This document shows, piece after piece, positions 21,226 through 35,411 of a stretch of DNA of 64,000 nucleotides (positions are counted from its first letter, which is position 1; each line of letters starts with the position of its first letter). The notes below the pieces were generated by a model. The model did not search any database. It was not told where the DNA came from and worked only from the letters and a program-made list of their open reading frames with translations. The position numbers and the translations under genes were made by a program. Source of the stretch: Tetrapyrgos nigripes (taxonomy: Eukaryota > Basidiomycota > Agaricomycetes > Agaricales > Campanellaceae). The stretch covers positions 62,001-126,000 of the forward strand of contig JAACJM010000061.1 in assembly GCA_013368315.1 (NCBI GenBank), read 5' to 3'.

Positions 21226-24200
21226 GAATCCCAAATCCTCTTGAATCTTCCGGCATCACCGAGCCCTCGAATACCAATACACAGTATCATGGCCTTGTAA
21301 AGTTAGACTGACCTCGAACACGCGGAAGCACGAGTGCCTGTTCTATCATTGTTCAGAGGTAAAAATACTTGGTTTACATACTCTGCAGTTGATTGGTCAG
21401 TGCGGCGTGCGTGCCGGATGGATGAGATAGATAGTTGGATGAGATAGATCGTTGAATAGATAGATAGATACCCGCCAAGTGAGACTGCAAGGGTACCAGG
21501 AGCATAGCTATTAGCAGGCCAGAAATGGCTGGGATATCTTGGGGATGTCATTGGTGGAATCTCTACATAGTAGTGAGAATAACTTAAAGCGACTTGGACG
21601 CTGATGATCGACTTGGATTCAAGGAGAATCTAAGAATGAGATGTTGATGAATGGGAGAAGCAGTAAGTATATGAATGGTAGAAGCCTCACTGATTTGTTA
21701 TAGGTCCCGATAGGGGCCAGCATCATGTATATCATCACTTAGGAACGTTTTCTCAGTGGACCCATTCAATACTGGTGATATAGATAGCTTGTCAACCTTG
21801 AAGAACTCTCGGGCATATCGTGGCGAATGATTCTTCGTACTACTTACAGCTACCCCAAAAATCCTTCTAGTGACTTGAAATGAATGAACGACACTGGCAG
21901 GCTATAGTCTCCCCTAGGCAGACAACCGAATAAATTCCATGTATATGGAGCTAGGCTCGAGCAATACTGGTACTAGTACGGCTTATCATCAGATTCATGA
22001 GCTTGTACCAAGTTTGATGAGTCAACGGTCAGCTTGATTCAAGGTCAAGGGGAACTTTTCAATTCTAGAAAACTTCTATGAACAATTTGAAGAGCGCCTG
22101 ACAGTGCCAGGGAATAGGAAAAAGACATTTGCCAGAGTGCCTTGTCGGTGAAAACGGAACTTATAGAATCTTCTTCTGATTGACTCTGAGAAAATGTATA
22201 AATTTGAACGTATAAGGGGAAAGATAAGTAGCTTTGACCAGGCCGGAGGACTGAATTTGGACTGAATGATAGAAGTATCATAAAAGTATTTTCAGCCCGA
22301 GGTGAGTGACAAGAGGTATACTTACTTACTGACTGACTAGGTACAATAGGCACATCCCTAGAATGTTCGGTGCTTGCTGCTTGATATATACATTGGCAAA
22401 TTGTGCCTCTGTATGGAAGGATTTATATACATAAAGACAAGGTGACGAAGACTCTGATGTCACTTTTTGCATCATATCTGAGTCGATTCAAGTTACTCGA
22501 GGAACGTCTTCGTCTAGAACGGTGTGTTGAAGGCCCAGGGACGCTTTGGCCAATGGGAAAGGTATTGAGCTAAGGGGAAAGAAGAAGATTTTTACTGTCA
22601 GGAGGAATGCTTATTCAGAAGCCAGTCAATAGTACTATTCACTACTCCCAGATGGTTCGCATTGAATGGATTGTGTAGTAGCAAACTAGGATTTCAGGTG
22701 CAGTGAACTTCAACCCAAACCTCAACCTTACAGCTACAGTAAGTACTCGGGGCAAAGCCTGGCATACTTATATATCCCGATCAATCCTTATCATGGGCCC
22801 GGGGACTCCTCAACTGGAGAGCAGTTTCTGCAGTGCCTAACCCTATCGAGTTTTCAGCTATTGGCCTGAGGTGAAGTGGATTCCAGATTCTTCTTCAGCT
22901 GCAAGATCTATTAGTAGTATAAGATTCTACCAATAGCTGATGCCAGAAGAATGATTTGCCACAGGAAATGGGGATCTGAGAGGAGCAGCGAAGAGGGTAC
23001 AACTAGTGGATGATTGAACTAGTAGATCAGAATGAACTTGAAGAACATTCGAATTTCGAGGGCGCCGTCAGATAGTGGCAATGAATGATATGGAGGCTGT
23101 ATATCTGAGAATTTGTTTCACGAAAGATAATAATAAGAAGAAATATGAGCAAGTGTCTCCAATGTCACCGCCGAACCACTGATGGAACGTAATAACCGTT
23201 TATCATCTGTGTACTCGACTATAAAAATTTCCTTTTTACAAGTTGATTTCAGTAAAGCCGATAATCCGCCACAAGCACAACGCGGTTGAACGGATAATGT
23301 CATCTTTAGCACTTCCGACTACCTTCTTTCCTACTTTAGTATCGGCGTATCCCAGTGTACTATGCCAGTGTATGATAGAAGTAAGGAAGGAAGGAAGGAA
23401 GAAGTCTAACGAAGGTACGTCCGAGTCTTCAACGACGGCTCGGAATCGACGACGGAGTCGGGAGTGGCGCAAGGACGTCGAATCACATCGAATACCGCAA
23501 GTTCCATAAATTATTCAATCTCAATCTCACAAATTACAAATTACAATGGCATTAGACGGAAAAAATCAGTGGATGACACCGAGGTTGCACCGCACGAAGA
23601 GTCGGGGAGTCGGATTCTCGGAGACGGTAGTGGATTAACCGTGATAGATTGAGAAAGGTTCGGTGATAATTTTAAATTTTAACACAATGATAGATTTGAC
23701 TCTAATCTATGTCTCCGAACCGCGTTGGCAGTCTGAGTCTGTAGTCTATACACTGCCTGCTCGCGGGTTTCGCGCTCAACTTCCAAGATTCTTCGAGGCG
23801 GATAGACGTTGTGAGTCTATGCCAGTGAACGTCAATTTCCACTTCCATCAACTGATCTGTTGAAGCAATTTGAGGCCCGCTGCCTGGGCCATGGCTGTTG
23901 TTCAACGCTGAACCACAGCCAGACGCTCCTTAGCGCGTAACGCGTTGACGTAATGCACGTGCCATTCACGGGGTTTTCTCTCAGAAATCCCACGCTTTGT
24001 TTGCGTGCCGTCGACAGTCGTCTCGCTGTCCTTCGTCCTAGCCCGGAAGCCCTCTCAGACACGCCACGCTAGAGCGAACTCTTCTCTCTTATCTACACAT
24101 TGGTATTGGACAACCAGAGCTCCAAAACTACTTTCATAGCTCCTCACACCCAACGATGCCAGCATGGACCGATTCGCTCGCTGCAACCAGTGCCAGCTGC

Positions 24201-25910
24201 TTCCAACCCTAAAAGACGCTTCCCTTCTCGATTTATTGTGGCGTTTATAACTTCATAACTTTGTTGGACTTCATTGCCTTTACTGTTCGTTGCACTGCAC
24301 GGAAAGAAGAAGAAGAAGAAGACGTCAAGTGAAAGTGAACGAACGGGAAAGGGACAGGGAAAGAATCACGCAAGGAAAGAACCGTGCACCGGCCACCCCG
24401 AAACCCGAGTGATGGGTAGACGGAAGTTGGACGGAAGGAAGACTTCAAGGAAGAGACTGTGACTCTTGTGATGGCAGTGGAAGGATGTAATCCCAGGATT
24501 TCACTCGCTCGCTAAGGTATGTTTTCTCTCCGGTCCGTTTGTATCATTGTATACGATTTTCCATGAATTCTGATCCGGACATTGGGCAATAGACATGTTT
24601 AATGAAATTACAGGCACTACTCTTATCAGCTCTACTCTATATCCCGTCAGCGTCTTTTCTTCTCCTTATGTCGGCATGGCATTGATGCAGCAGCACTAGC
24701 ACGATATACAATAACGGAATATCCATTTGCGACGTACGCATGTGTGCGGTGCCGAGTGTGTTGTTCCTCGCAGTCACAATCATTATTATGGATTTTGCAA
24801 GACGTCTTGGACCTTAGTCTTGTTCCTAGTTTGGATGATGGATAGGTCTAAATGCCAATGGCGCGGCCAGGGTGATGGTGATGGATGGATGGAAGGACTG
24901 ACTGAACGGGCCCATGGCTCCCGGGCTTTCAGACTGTTCGACACTTGTTCTGGACTCTATCTATGAAATGCGCAGTCAAACATCAAGGAGGTTTGGAAAA
25001 AGATACGCCTTCATTCAAGTTGTCATTGGATGACTGACGCTTGGTTCCTTTCCTTGTGGTTTCCTGTACAGCTTACGAGAGAGATATGCCACTACCTCCT
25101 GAGCTGGGAGCGTTAGATACATGACCAAAGTGCGCAGTGGCCACGGTGATAGAAGGGGTTGCTGTGTACATTTGGGTTGCTGGTTGGAGTACGTTGAGAT
25201 TGGGAGTTATGCTGTTTTTGTCACAAATCAGCTCTGCCCTGTTCTTCTCAGTGGAGGATATCGATATGAAACTGCGGGTATTGCCTCGGCTAGCCAAGAC
25301 TAGAACCTCAGTTTCCTTGTGCTGGGTGCAATCAGTATCACTCCCTATCCGCCAATTTCGCGTTACTGCGTCATCGTCGTGAGATGAAGCTACTTTGACG
25401 GCCTAATCCGACCTCAGTATGGCAAATATCCAGAACGAATAACGAGAAGGCCAAGGTCCAAGGTCCAACATACCCGGCAATACACACGTCGACCCTCTGA
25501 TTCTGATTCGACGAGAACGGCCGGAGAAAACGAGGCAGGGAAAGAGTTGGCAGGGGGTAGATCTCGGATCTCATCAGGTATCACTCACGATGTCGACAAT
25601 GTGAGATTTGGAGATTACCATGCATCTGTCCTGGTAAGTCCGGTGCTAACAGTCAATCTCGCTCAGTTGCTGACAGAATAGCTACTAGAGATGTCGGTCG
25701 CATGGGAGGCGGCGGTGATGATGAGGTAAAGAAAGACAAGGATTCCGTCGTCCCTAGGATTTCGCCGACGAATTCGAATCTCGCAGCCTTAGAAACTACT
25801 TTTAGCGACAGATTTAATTTCCGATTCCCACCCATTGGCATGACCCAGGAACTGAACGTCTTCTTGACACCAAGAATGGCAAGTCACCCGTCAGCCGTGA
25901 TTGTCTTTTA

Positions 25911-28900
25911 ATGCCATCGTCTTCACGATTCTCGTCAGCCATGGCCTCTTCCTCTTCCGACGGTAGGTTCATCGAAAACCTTCACGAGCCCGAATCACAT
26001 CCCTCCACGGGCACGGCTGCCAATCCTTTCTCTCCGCCTGCTAGTATGACCAGCTTTGGTGCATCAACACCCTCTGCACCCGCCAGTGTTATAGACCCTG
26101 AGTACGACATACCACGCAGCGGCGTTACCTCGGTATCCACATCTTATGCCGACCTTCCCCGACTACCAGGCTCAGCGTACACAAGTCGCCCCAATACTGC
26201 CGACGACTCTTATCCCGGTGTCGGTACCCGTCAACGGATCAACTCTTCCTCGTCGCCCCGTCTGTTCGCACGCGAATCCTTCCAATCTCCTCCCTCCCGT
26301 CCACTCACTATACATTCCTCACCGGTCCTCCCAAGACCAAAACGCGACAAAGGGAGGCCCAAATCGACGGCTCTCGCAAGTGGGACTGTTATTGACAAGC
26401 CTTGGCTGGAGAAACATGATCCTTATTCCCGATACGCGTATTTTGTAACCTACGCAGTGGTGCTGTTCGGTATTGCAGCCAGTGCTGTCAAGTGTTACTT
26501 TGACTATCAGCACGTTCCGATGATCAATGGCAACTTGTGTCCCGTGCTGGACGAGAATTTTGACAGCGAAGATGGGATATTTGGAGACAATGGTGTCTTC
26601 ATGAGGGAGGTTGATATGAGTGGGTTTGGGTGCGTTATTCTGCTATCGTTTTCGTTCTCTTCAACCTGACTAATTCTTCGTCTACAGGAACGGCGAGTTC
26701 GAAATGACTACCGAATCTCCCAACAACTCTTTCGTTGCCAATGGTCATCTCTACCTCGTCCCAACCCTCACGTCCGACAGTGTACCCATGTCCCAAATTC
26801 TCGATGGGTCCGTGTACAACATCACCGGATGCACATACAACATCACCAACGGCTTCTCGTATACTTCCGATAGTAGGAACGCCCCTCACTCCTCGGCTTT
26901 CGGCGCAGATTCGTTCGATGCCGATGCCTATTACAAGGCGTGCTCCGCGGTCAGCAATGCTACCCAGGGCCAGATCATCAACCCGGTCCAGAGTGCACGT
27001 TTAAACACCAGGAGAACAGCAAGTATCAAGTATGGAAAGGTTGAAGTCCGGGCAAAGATTCCTACAGGGTGAGTTCTGTTCTTCATCCATGCGCATGTGT
27101 TGTATAGTGGCGTGCTGCGCCTCCTTCATTCATGCCTTCATACCTCTGTTTCATTCATTGTCGCTGTATTTCGGTTGCTGATCGTCCAACTTTATCTTTA
27201 TCTTTCAGTGACTGGCTATGGCCCGCGATCTGGATGCTTCCCGTGGATAGCGCATACGGTTCTTGGCCATTGAGTGGTGAGTCCGGTTCTTGTTCTTTAC
27301 TCTCTCTCTCTCTTTGGACGCGTTGTTTCTCTTCCCCTTCCTATCTTCTTTAAACGCAATGGTTTCGGTCACGGTTCGGCCAGCACCATTCTTATTAAAG
27401 CCTAAATTCTTTCTACGATCCACCTTTCCCCTGCGATTTATTGTTCGTAACGGGCTCTGGCCTCTCGGGCTTTTTTTGGCATCTGGCATCACTTCTCGTT
27501 CTGCTCCACCACTTTATCTTTATAATTACTTTACTTTCACTTAATTTTCTTTTCTTCCGACTCCGACTGGTACTGGTACTGACTCGTTCTTTTTCTTTCA
27601 CGACAGGTGAAATCGACATTATGGAAGCTAGGGGAAATGGACCCAGTTATCCAAAGCAGTACGTCGACATTTTACGGCTTTGTTTGCTTTATCATTTTCC
27701 ATTACCTTTCTTTTCTTCACTCTTTTTATTCTTAACTCTGGCTTTCGCCGTTCTCTTCCCGTTCCCATGATTCCCTAACCCTTGCCGACTAATAACTAAC
27801 TCCAACTCTTTCTTGTTCTGTTCTTGTTCTCAACAGAGGATCAGACTACGTCCGCGGCTCTCTGAACTGGGGACCCCTTACCTGGCTCAACGCAGTCTCC
27901 AAAACCTACGGATGGTGGCAGCTCCGAAGGGGATCTTACGACAAGGACTTCCACACGTATTCTCTAGAGTGGACGGAGGATTTCATGTTAGTATTTGGAT
28001 TTGGCTTGCGTTCTTCCTATCTTTAAAGTTGCTCATGCTAACCATTGTCATTGTCACTGTCACACAGTCGTATCTACGTCGACTCCAGACTCCACAACAT
28101 GATGGACCTTCGAGTGAAGAAAGGTTTCTGGGACCGAGGAGATTTCCCTGCTGTTGTGCAAAATGGTTCAGATGTCATTGCGTTGCAGGACCCATGGGTG
28201 AATGGGACCAAGGCGGCTCCGTTTGATCAGCGTATGTTGTTCTCATTCTCATTCTCATGTTTTTTTTTTTTTTTTTTGCGATAAGAGCCAGAGATGCTTA
28301 CCCCGTTTTTCCCCTTTCAATAGGCTTCTACCTCATTCTCAACGTCGCCGTTGGTGGTACAAATGGTTGGTTCCCCGATGGACCGGAGAAACCCTGGTTG
28401 GATGGATCCTCGAGTGAGTACCCCGTCGACCATCATCATTCTTATTCTTGGTCTTGGACCCTTGTCCCTAAATATCTTCTTCCCCTTACGTCACACGTTT
28501 GTCGGGTTGGGCTCTCAACGGAGTTGATCATCAATTGGCCGCTTGCGAAAATCTCCTTTACTCCCGGCAGAAGAACATATCATGTCTATGTCTATCTAAT
28601 GCCTGCCTAACTGCTCTCTTCCTTACCCCTTGGCCCTTTCTTTGTTTGCTATTTTTGATATCTCCGTCCCCTAGTACTTGTCGGTGTAAACTTTTTGCTA
28701 ACTTTACCTCTCCCTACCTTCCTTACTTCCTATTCGTCATTGATAGCTGCGAAGAAAGACTTCCTCCTCTCCCAAAATAAATGGTACCCGTCCTGGCCGC
28801 AAAACTTGGAGGAACGTGCTCTTGTCATGTACGTCTGTTCCTTTCCTGGAATAAATGATCTTCGTACTAACGGGCCTGACTTGCGCGTCCAATTCTTGTC

Positions 28901-29067
28901 CCCGGTCCCATTCACATCCATCATTCAACGCTTATGTCCGATCTCTGCGCGTCCGATCTGACCTGACCTGACCTAACCAAACTTCACACCTTGTCCAACA
29001 CACACATACACGCAACATCGATTTCAACTCATACAGTGACTCGGTGAAGATGTGGCAGTTGTGCTGA
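25911..29067 (+). CDS. GH16 family membrane-anchored glucanase/transglycosylase-like protein
   Basis: Nine exons close on 578 residues: 25911-26629, 26688-27068, 27209-27276, 27607-27658, 27837-27986, 28068-28231, 28324-28413, 28747-28828, 29037-29067. The N-terminal ~170 residues are Ser/Pro-rich and probably cytosolic. One transmembrane helix (about 175-197, YAYFVTYAVVLFGIAASAV) gives a type II topology like yeast Kre6/Skn1. The GH16 domain carries the catalytic EIDIME signature (E391, D393, E396), and later GGTNGWFPDG and a terminal VKMWQLC typical of basidiomycete GH16 proteins. It probably acts on beta-1,3/1,6-glucan during wall assembly, though substrate cannot be read from sequence. 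All nucleophile and acid/base positions are intact. The intron before exon 4 is long (330 nt) and pyrimidine-rich. No neighbour suggests a cluster. Confidence 0.88.
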
Positions 29068-30637
29068 TCGCCTTTACTCGGTTTTGCACTACATACTTAC
29101 CATACGTTGCCTGGCCGGCTGGATACTATTGGAAGGACAGTACACGCCGAGACTGCCTGCCCTGTCTGTCTTGTCTGTCTCCTCGTTGACTGATTGTGAT
29201 GTGACGATGTGTTTCATTATCGTGATGGGTGCTCTATAGACGGTTAGACCTCCCTACGTCCTTTCCTGCCCTTCATTTTTCCCTTCCTTTCCTTTCTCTT
29301 GAATAATCTCCTTCTACATATCATTATTGGGGTTTCTTTCTAGACACGTTGGGCTGTCTGTCGGTGAGATGAAGCGTAAAGAAGTTTCAAAACATTTCAC
29401 CGTTTCACCATACTTTTCGATCCCGTCGGCGCATTTGGTGCATACATACATATGTATTATTACTTTTTTTCTCTTGACACCTTGCTATCAGACACACTTC
29501 TGATTGTATACCACGAACATTGTTTCATCCACCCATCCAACCATCCATCTGCTATGACTATCTAAATACGCTATAACTAATTTCTTACATACCTACATTG
29601 GCATTCCAGGTACTCTACTAAATAGATCTCGACAGCAATTTTACTTATCTTATTCTTCATCAATCCGTTTCGTTGGGACGAGTCGCATACGACGTCTGGC
29701 TTGCAGTTTCGTCCTTGTTGATCCTTCTAGCCCCACTGAGATACCTTGTATGTGCTATCCAACAATCAAAATACGGCAATACCAATCCAGGAACTTTGGA
29801 GTTTACTTTGCAATTCGGGTCCTGGCTCAGTGAACGTTTGAACCTTGACCAACAGCCTAATAGGATTTATATATACATCTATATTCTTGATAAGCTACCC
29901 CAAAGCCGTTAGCCGGGTTTCATAGAATGAGGAGATCGTCCGAAAAGTGTCATTGCAAAACGACTAGTACTATCGTATTCTAAGGAGTCTAATAACTCAT
30001 TGCCGGCCTCCGTCATCTGCCGTACTCTCAGTCATTGTCAGCCTTACTATGTAGCAGCAGCATCTTTGCAACTTGAAACTTCAGACAGCGAAATCCTGGC
30101 CCTGAACTCCATGTAAATCGCGATATGTGTTCTCCTCGGAACCTCCGCCTACTTAGATGAATTCCTTAAAACACTTCTCGCTCGGCGCCACTTCATGAAT
30201 CATTTGGCGTCGCAGGTTCCTGCTTCCTTATAGAACCAATTTGGAGGATTCTCCGATCTCTAAAATCTTGCCTCCTCATTAATCTCAGCTCGGTTGCGCT
30301 AAGTAGTTCTGCACCGACTCCAATGACTGCAGATATATTATCCGTGCAGTTTAAATAGAAGGCGCCCTTAAAAATGCCCATTGCTTCGGAGGAATAAATT
30401 ATCATTGTCCAGAAACTATTAGTACAAGTTAAAAACACCATTTACATTGTACAGCCATTGGTTCGCATCCACAGGACTGATTCAAACAGATAGATAGTAA
30501 AAGATGCACAAGAACAATCTGCAAAAAAAAAAAAAGGAGAAAAGTATTGGAAACGAACCACGCACACAGATTTTCAATTGCCATCACACTTTGCACCACT
30601 CGTCTCACAAAGAGCATCTCAGAAAGAGAAGCCTCAA
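29068..30637. other. Convergent intergenic region
   Basis: This lies between the 3' ends of the GH16 gene (plus) and the FHA gene (minus). I see no supported gene; the largest frames are under 85 codons and lack motifs. Confidence 0.5.
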
Positions 30638-33600
30638 TTAGCTGAAAGCCAAGGCAGTCCAAGCCAGCACACCACCGACGGCGACTGTAGCTGAGGTCCG
30701 CGCAACAAAGCCGACGACCTTCCGTACTCGGCTCCTTTGCCTGGGCGGGTTGTCATATAGTGCAGACCTGGCTCGCTTGCGGGAAGGAACGTCGATACCG
30801 TCTTGAATGCGTGTAGTCGTCGACGATGCGGAAGTAAATGGAATGGTATCCGTGTCATCGGTGGAAACGGCCGAAGTAGGATTCTCTTTGGGAACGTCGC
30901 GGGCGTTGCCGACGTCGACAGCCATGGAGTCAACGACAGAGGTAGAGTCCTCTCTGACATCGGTCCCCCTTGATGCTGGGCCCGACTGCCTCATCCACTC
31001 ATCCACAGTTTCACGGTTAAACCACTTGCTCGGGATCGCTGCTCTCTTACCCTCATTGTTATCACTCACAGAACACTCAACTCTGGCACTACCACCGTCT
31101 TCACAAGCAACACGAGAAGGTTCACTCCCTTCATCGTTGTCATTGCGCTTGCGCTTCAACGATGCGGGGGAGGACATTGTGACGGTATTTGGAGTGGTGG
31201 CCGGGGTGCCAGTAGTCGCATCGCTCTGCTTATGATTAGTCTTGACCATTGTCTCTGACGACATGGGTCCACTTACCTCAGTTGCGCCGGGGGTGGTGGA
31301 GGAAGATGGGACAGTTTGGGAAGACAGTTGAGCTGTAAGAGCTTCTATCTCTTTCCTTGTGGTAGCGATTGCGAGGAGTTCGCTCTCTGCAGCTTGGCGA
31401 GCAAGCTTTCGAGAGTCGAGCTCGGAACGAATCTCTTGGCTGATCTTTGTACGGAATGCGCTCATTTCTGCAAGCAACAGTATCAGCACGTACTCCCAAT
31501 CGCTAGCAGAAAAGATGACATACCATCGGCTATGTCTTTCAGAGCCTTGATGACTTTGGGACTTTCTTCATTCTGCTGTTCATCCAGCCTCTCCTCCAAG
31601 TCACCAATAGCGGACTGCAGACCACATGTTAAATCTGAAGCCTCACCAGCATCTCTTTGCACGGCTTCTACATCGGCTCGCATCCCTTCAACGGATTCCT
31701 TGATGTCGTCGATGGAAGAGGAAAGGCCGGAGACAGAGCCGCCAAGTTCGTCAACCGTAGCGTTCTGGCGATCGACAGCGTCTTTGAGGGTATCAAAGTT
31801 GGAAGAGAGTTCATCGAGTTCGCGGAGCTTCTCGCTCATCGTGCGGACATTAAGGTTGAAACGGGTCTTGTACTTGCGACGGTGATTATCGAGAGATTTG
31901 ATTTCAGCCTATGGTAACAACGGTTGGTTAGTCTTCAAGATGGTTAAGGAAGAAAAAGGAATAGGACGTACTTGCATAGCTCCTAGAAGAGCCACTATCT
32001 CTTTCAACTTCTCTTCGCCAAAGCCATCGCCAGAGACAGCTTGCACAATATTGGCCTTCTGTGCAGTTTCCTCTTCCTCGTCGTCTTCATCCTCGTCCAT
32101 GTCCTCCTCAGCCTTACCCTTCCCCTTAGCTCCAACAACGTCCATTTCTGCATCTATGTCTGCGTCTGCATCGTCAACTTCACCGTCTACGTCACTACGA
32201 TCGGCGTCAACATCTTCGTCACTGCCTTCTGCATCTTGTTCATCGCTCTCTTCCACATCCCCAGCATCAGCGCTGACAGTCCCGGCATTTTGCTGTCCTT
32301 TAGCACCCTCAGTCTCAGCTAGACTCTGGACTGGAGCCTGAGTAGATTCCTTCTCCAATGGCTGATCCCACCTACTCATCCTCTTCCGTCGAGGCACAAT
32401 CGAAGTAGAAGCATTGTCACCAGTAACACTGGTACTAGCGTTAAGAGTGTAGTTCACAGGACTGAACCACGTCCCAAAGTCATGCTCAAAGTTAGGCTCA
32501 ACCATAAACGGATTGTTCAGGCCAGCACTCGGATATGCTACGTCCATCGATGTTGTCGTCCAACTACCGGGAATAGCCGGTACAGGGGGTGCAGGTGCAG
32601 ATGCAGTGATGTAGGCACAAGAGAGAGGGTATGCTGACGTACACGAAGGTCTGAATGGATGGTGTCGAGCTGAAGCATTGTGGGAAATATATGGACTAGT
32701 GTCGTCGTTACTGTCCAGTGCAGTCAAGTCAAAAGAACCTTGACCAGCCCATCCAGTCATCGTCGCATCTCCACGAGCAGCTCCCGAAGTAGTAGCAGCA
32801 GCATCATTGTTGATAGAGGAAGGCAGCGAATAAGAACGTGTAATCGTCCCAGTCTCATCGCTCACTGCAGTAGAGGAGGCGTTATACACCTGATGAGCCG
32901 ACCTCGGAGACCGAGGTTGGCTCTGAGAATGAATGACTGGCAGGGCAACGTGCTCGACAGGTTGAGGTAAAGGCGTCGACAAAACTGACGCCAAGGCCGA
33001 CAATGCTGGAAGGACAGGTGCAGTCGGTGTAGACGTGACTGGTACCGGGACCGGAGCTTGTATTTCCACTAACACTGTTGAAGAGCCCCCTTGGGCGGAA
33101 GGTGAGGTATCATGTTGGTCTAGGTCTTGACTCAGCCCAGTGTTAGCATTAGCCATGTCTGCGAGATCCATTACAATCTGAGCCGGCTCTGGCGTAGCCA
33201 GATCCATCGGCGACATTTCCTTCTCCTTCTCTTTCTCCTTGCCTTTGCGTTGTTCAATCTCCTTCTCATATGATTTGGCCAACTCAAACAACCCGTTGGC
33301 AGCCTTGGAAGCGACTGTGTTGTCCCACGTAGAGGAAGAGAATGAAGGTACCGGCGACTTTGACGACCTCGTTCTCGTCACATACTTGTCCAGGGGGCCA
33401 ACAGGTCCGGATCTAATAGCCCCAGTACTAAATCCAGACTTCGAATTGGAAGGTGAAGCCATCGCACGGACGACGGCACTAGAGCTTTTGCTGGCACTGG
33501 CACTCATCGGTTTAATCCCCACACCAATACCCGCACCCATGCCGGTGCTAACGAGTCCCAATCCTAACCCGGTAGTCCTGCCTTTGATAGACTTCGCCAA

Positions 33601-35411
33601 GCCAGTAATCGACGCTTGGAGACGTTCTCGACGGCTTTCAAACAAGGATATACGAGCTCTAAGTCCTGCGGTAGATGACGAGGAGGTCGGAAGGACTTGA
33701 GATCTGGACGGCGGCATCGAAGAAGAACATGAAGGTACAACCTCGTCATCGGCAGCAGCCTCGTGGCTGTGTTGGTCAACCCCAGGGCTTCCGAAATCAA
33801 GTCCCATTCCCCACGACTCGTCATGAACAGGTGGTAGAACATCGTCTTCGACCTCTGGGTCTTCAACCAGTTCACCGTCACTCGCCTCTGCCTCTACCTC
33901 TGCAGACGATCTAGACATATCCTGCGCTGAAGAACGAGGGAAAGGACTGGGACTTCTGAGACTTCTGGAACTCAAAAAGCTATCGTCATCGATGATGTCA
34001 GGAGTAATGATCCGGGAAAAGGTAGGGATATCCGGCAGAGATAATATTGAGGGTGATGGTTGAGATGGCGAAGGGACGGCTGCCGACAACCTATGAGGCG
34101 AAGAGAACGTAAACTGGAACGATGATGGGATAGGTAGAGACGAAAGTCGACGAGCTGGGGAAATGGACGAAGGTCTCGCTGCCATGACACTGGCGTTGTC
34201 TTCGTTTCCAGAAGAAAACGAGGATTCAGAAGACGATGAAGGTGATGACAACTGAGACTCGGAGTGAGATCCGGTCTCACTTGAGGAGTCAGAGCGGTCC
34301 TTATACTGTTCTCGGGAATCGCTGGCGATACTAGCGCCACCAGCCAGTCTCTTCAACACACCAGCAGCCTTCTCGACGATGGAACTGGAGTGGCTCGGCG
34401 CCGACCACTCGGAGAGGATAGGCGTTATAGGCCTCGGGGTAGGAATGGATGGTGAGATCGAGAGAGAGGGAATGAACAAGGGTTGGGCCGCATCAGAAGG
34501 GGCGGGGCTGAATAGCTGGGACCGGGACTGGGTTTGTTGCGACTGAGACAGATTGGCTGGAGGAGAAATCTCGACAATGTCAGAGTCATTGTCCGAGTCG
34601 TCAACAGGGACAGGAGAGGAAGCTCTCGCATCCCTACTTGAACTGTGAGACGACGAATCCGAAGACTCCATGTCATCAGAACGTGATGGGCCATGGACGC
34701 CAAAACGGCCGGAGCTGGGCGACAACTGAGGAATTGACAGATGAGGGGTTCTAGATGATCTGAGTGGAAGATACGAATAGGCGGAGGAAGAACCATACAA
34801 CAGCTCAACCTTGACGGTAATGGGCCTGACAACGTTTTCTGGAGTCTTCGCGACTGATTTACCAAAGGTGATGGAGTCACCGTCTTCCAAACGTGTGGGA
34901 GTCTCTGATTTCAGCATCGTAGACGTGAGGGATCTCGGCTTGCGAACATGTGTTCCGTGATGAGAATTGGTGTCCGTAATGTAGAGCTGCAAAAGCGAGA
35001 GTAATTAGTAAAGGTGATTAAAACTTGAAAGGAAATAGGCGACGATATTGATATTGCAACAAAGACGCACCAAACCAGAATCAGAGAATGTAAACTTGGC
35101 ATGAGTCCGGCTGATGACAGGGCACCTAAACATGGCTTTGGTAGGGTCGTTGTTGAGTACATCTTGAGGACGCCGACCAACAACGACGGTATTAGACATG
35201 GCCTTGCGGAAGGTCAACATCGACTCTTCTCCGTTTTGCGCTATCCTGTCGACATGAAGAGTAAATCCTAGATGCATAGAGGTCCTGATGAGCTGATTTG
35301 TTCGGAAAACATACGAGCTGATTGCGTACCGACGACTGGTCCACCAGTAAATCTGTCAAAGGGGCTCTGGGGCTTATGCCTTGTCCCGAGATATAGGATG
35401 TCGTCATCCAT
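30638..35411 (-). CDS. FHA-domain, coiled-coil, tail-anchored protein (SLMAP/Far9/HAM-4-like, STRIPAK)
   Basis: Exons 35411-35330, 35267-35071, 34986-31972, 31908-31524 and 31467-30638 give 1502 residues. An N-terminal FHA domain (about 28-135) shows VGRRP (57-61), SRTHAKF (80-86), NSHHGT (100-105) and DGDSITFG, the phosphothreonine-binding signature. A very long Ser/Pro-rich, likely disordered middle follows. Heptad-rich helices occupy about 1105-1290 (for example MSEKLRELDELSSNFDTL), and a single hydrophobic tail ends the chain (VAVGGVLAWTALAFS). FHA plus coiled coil plus C-terminal anchor is the plan of SLMAP, yeast Far9/Far10 and Neurospora HAM-4, subunits of the STRIPAK phosphatase-kinase complex at ER and nuclear envelope. 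That assignment rests on architecture. The start at MDDDILYL was preferred because it splices cleanly into the FHA exon. A 48-nt in-frame intron (31229-31276) may also exist. Confidence 0.8.
31229..31276 (-). other. Possible 48-nt in-frame (retainable) intron
   Basis: Minus-strand sequence starts with the perfect donor GTAAGT and ends GACTAATCATAAG, with a CTAAT branch point close to the AAG acceptor. Its length is a multiple of three and it has no stop. Spliced and unspliced mRNAs would therefore encode FHA proteins differing by 16 residues. Confidence 0.5.

Larger units (their letters stand above)
15920..25910. other. Gene-poor stretch of about 10 kb
   Basis: I found no gene that I can support in this stretch. 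Open frames are short, mostly low-complexity, and lack family motifs or consistent exon chains. CpG content is normal, so it does not look like the decayed mobile DNA at the left end. It contains many short tandem repeats (TCACTA, CCAATT, CTAC, AACTTCA) and at least two larger tandem duplications, listed separately. The last 1-2 kb are likely to include the promoter of the GH16 gene. Fast-evolving or non-coding RNA genes cannot be excluded. Confidence 0.5.

Noticed and set aside
15920..25910. Hidden genes in the 10-kb gap
   Set aside because: I could not assemble any exon series with family motifs. Absence is not proven.
25073..25911. Frames just upstream of the GH16 gene as extra exons
   Set aside because: The first GH16 exon has its own ATG and a typical disordered N-terminus; no upstream frame joins it with a consistent phase.
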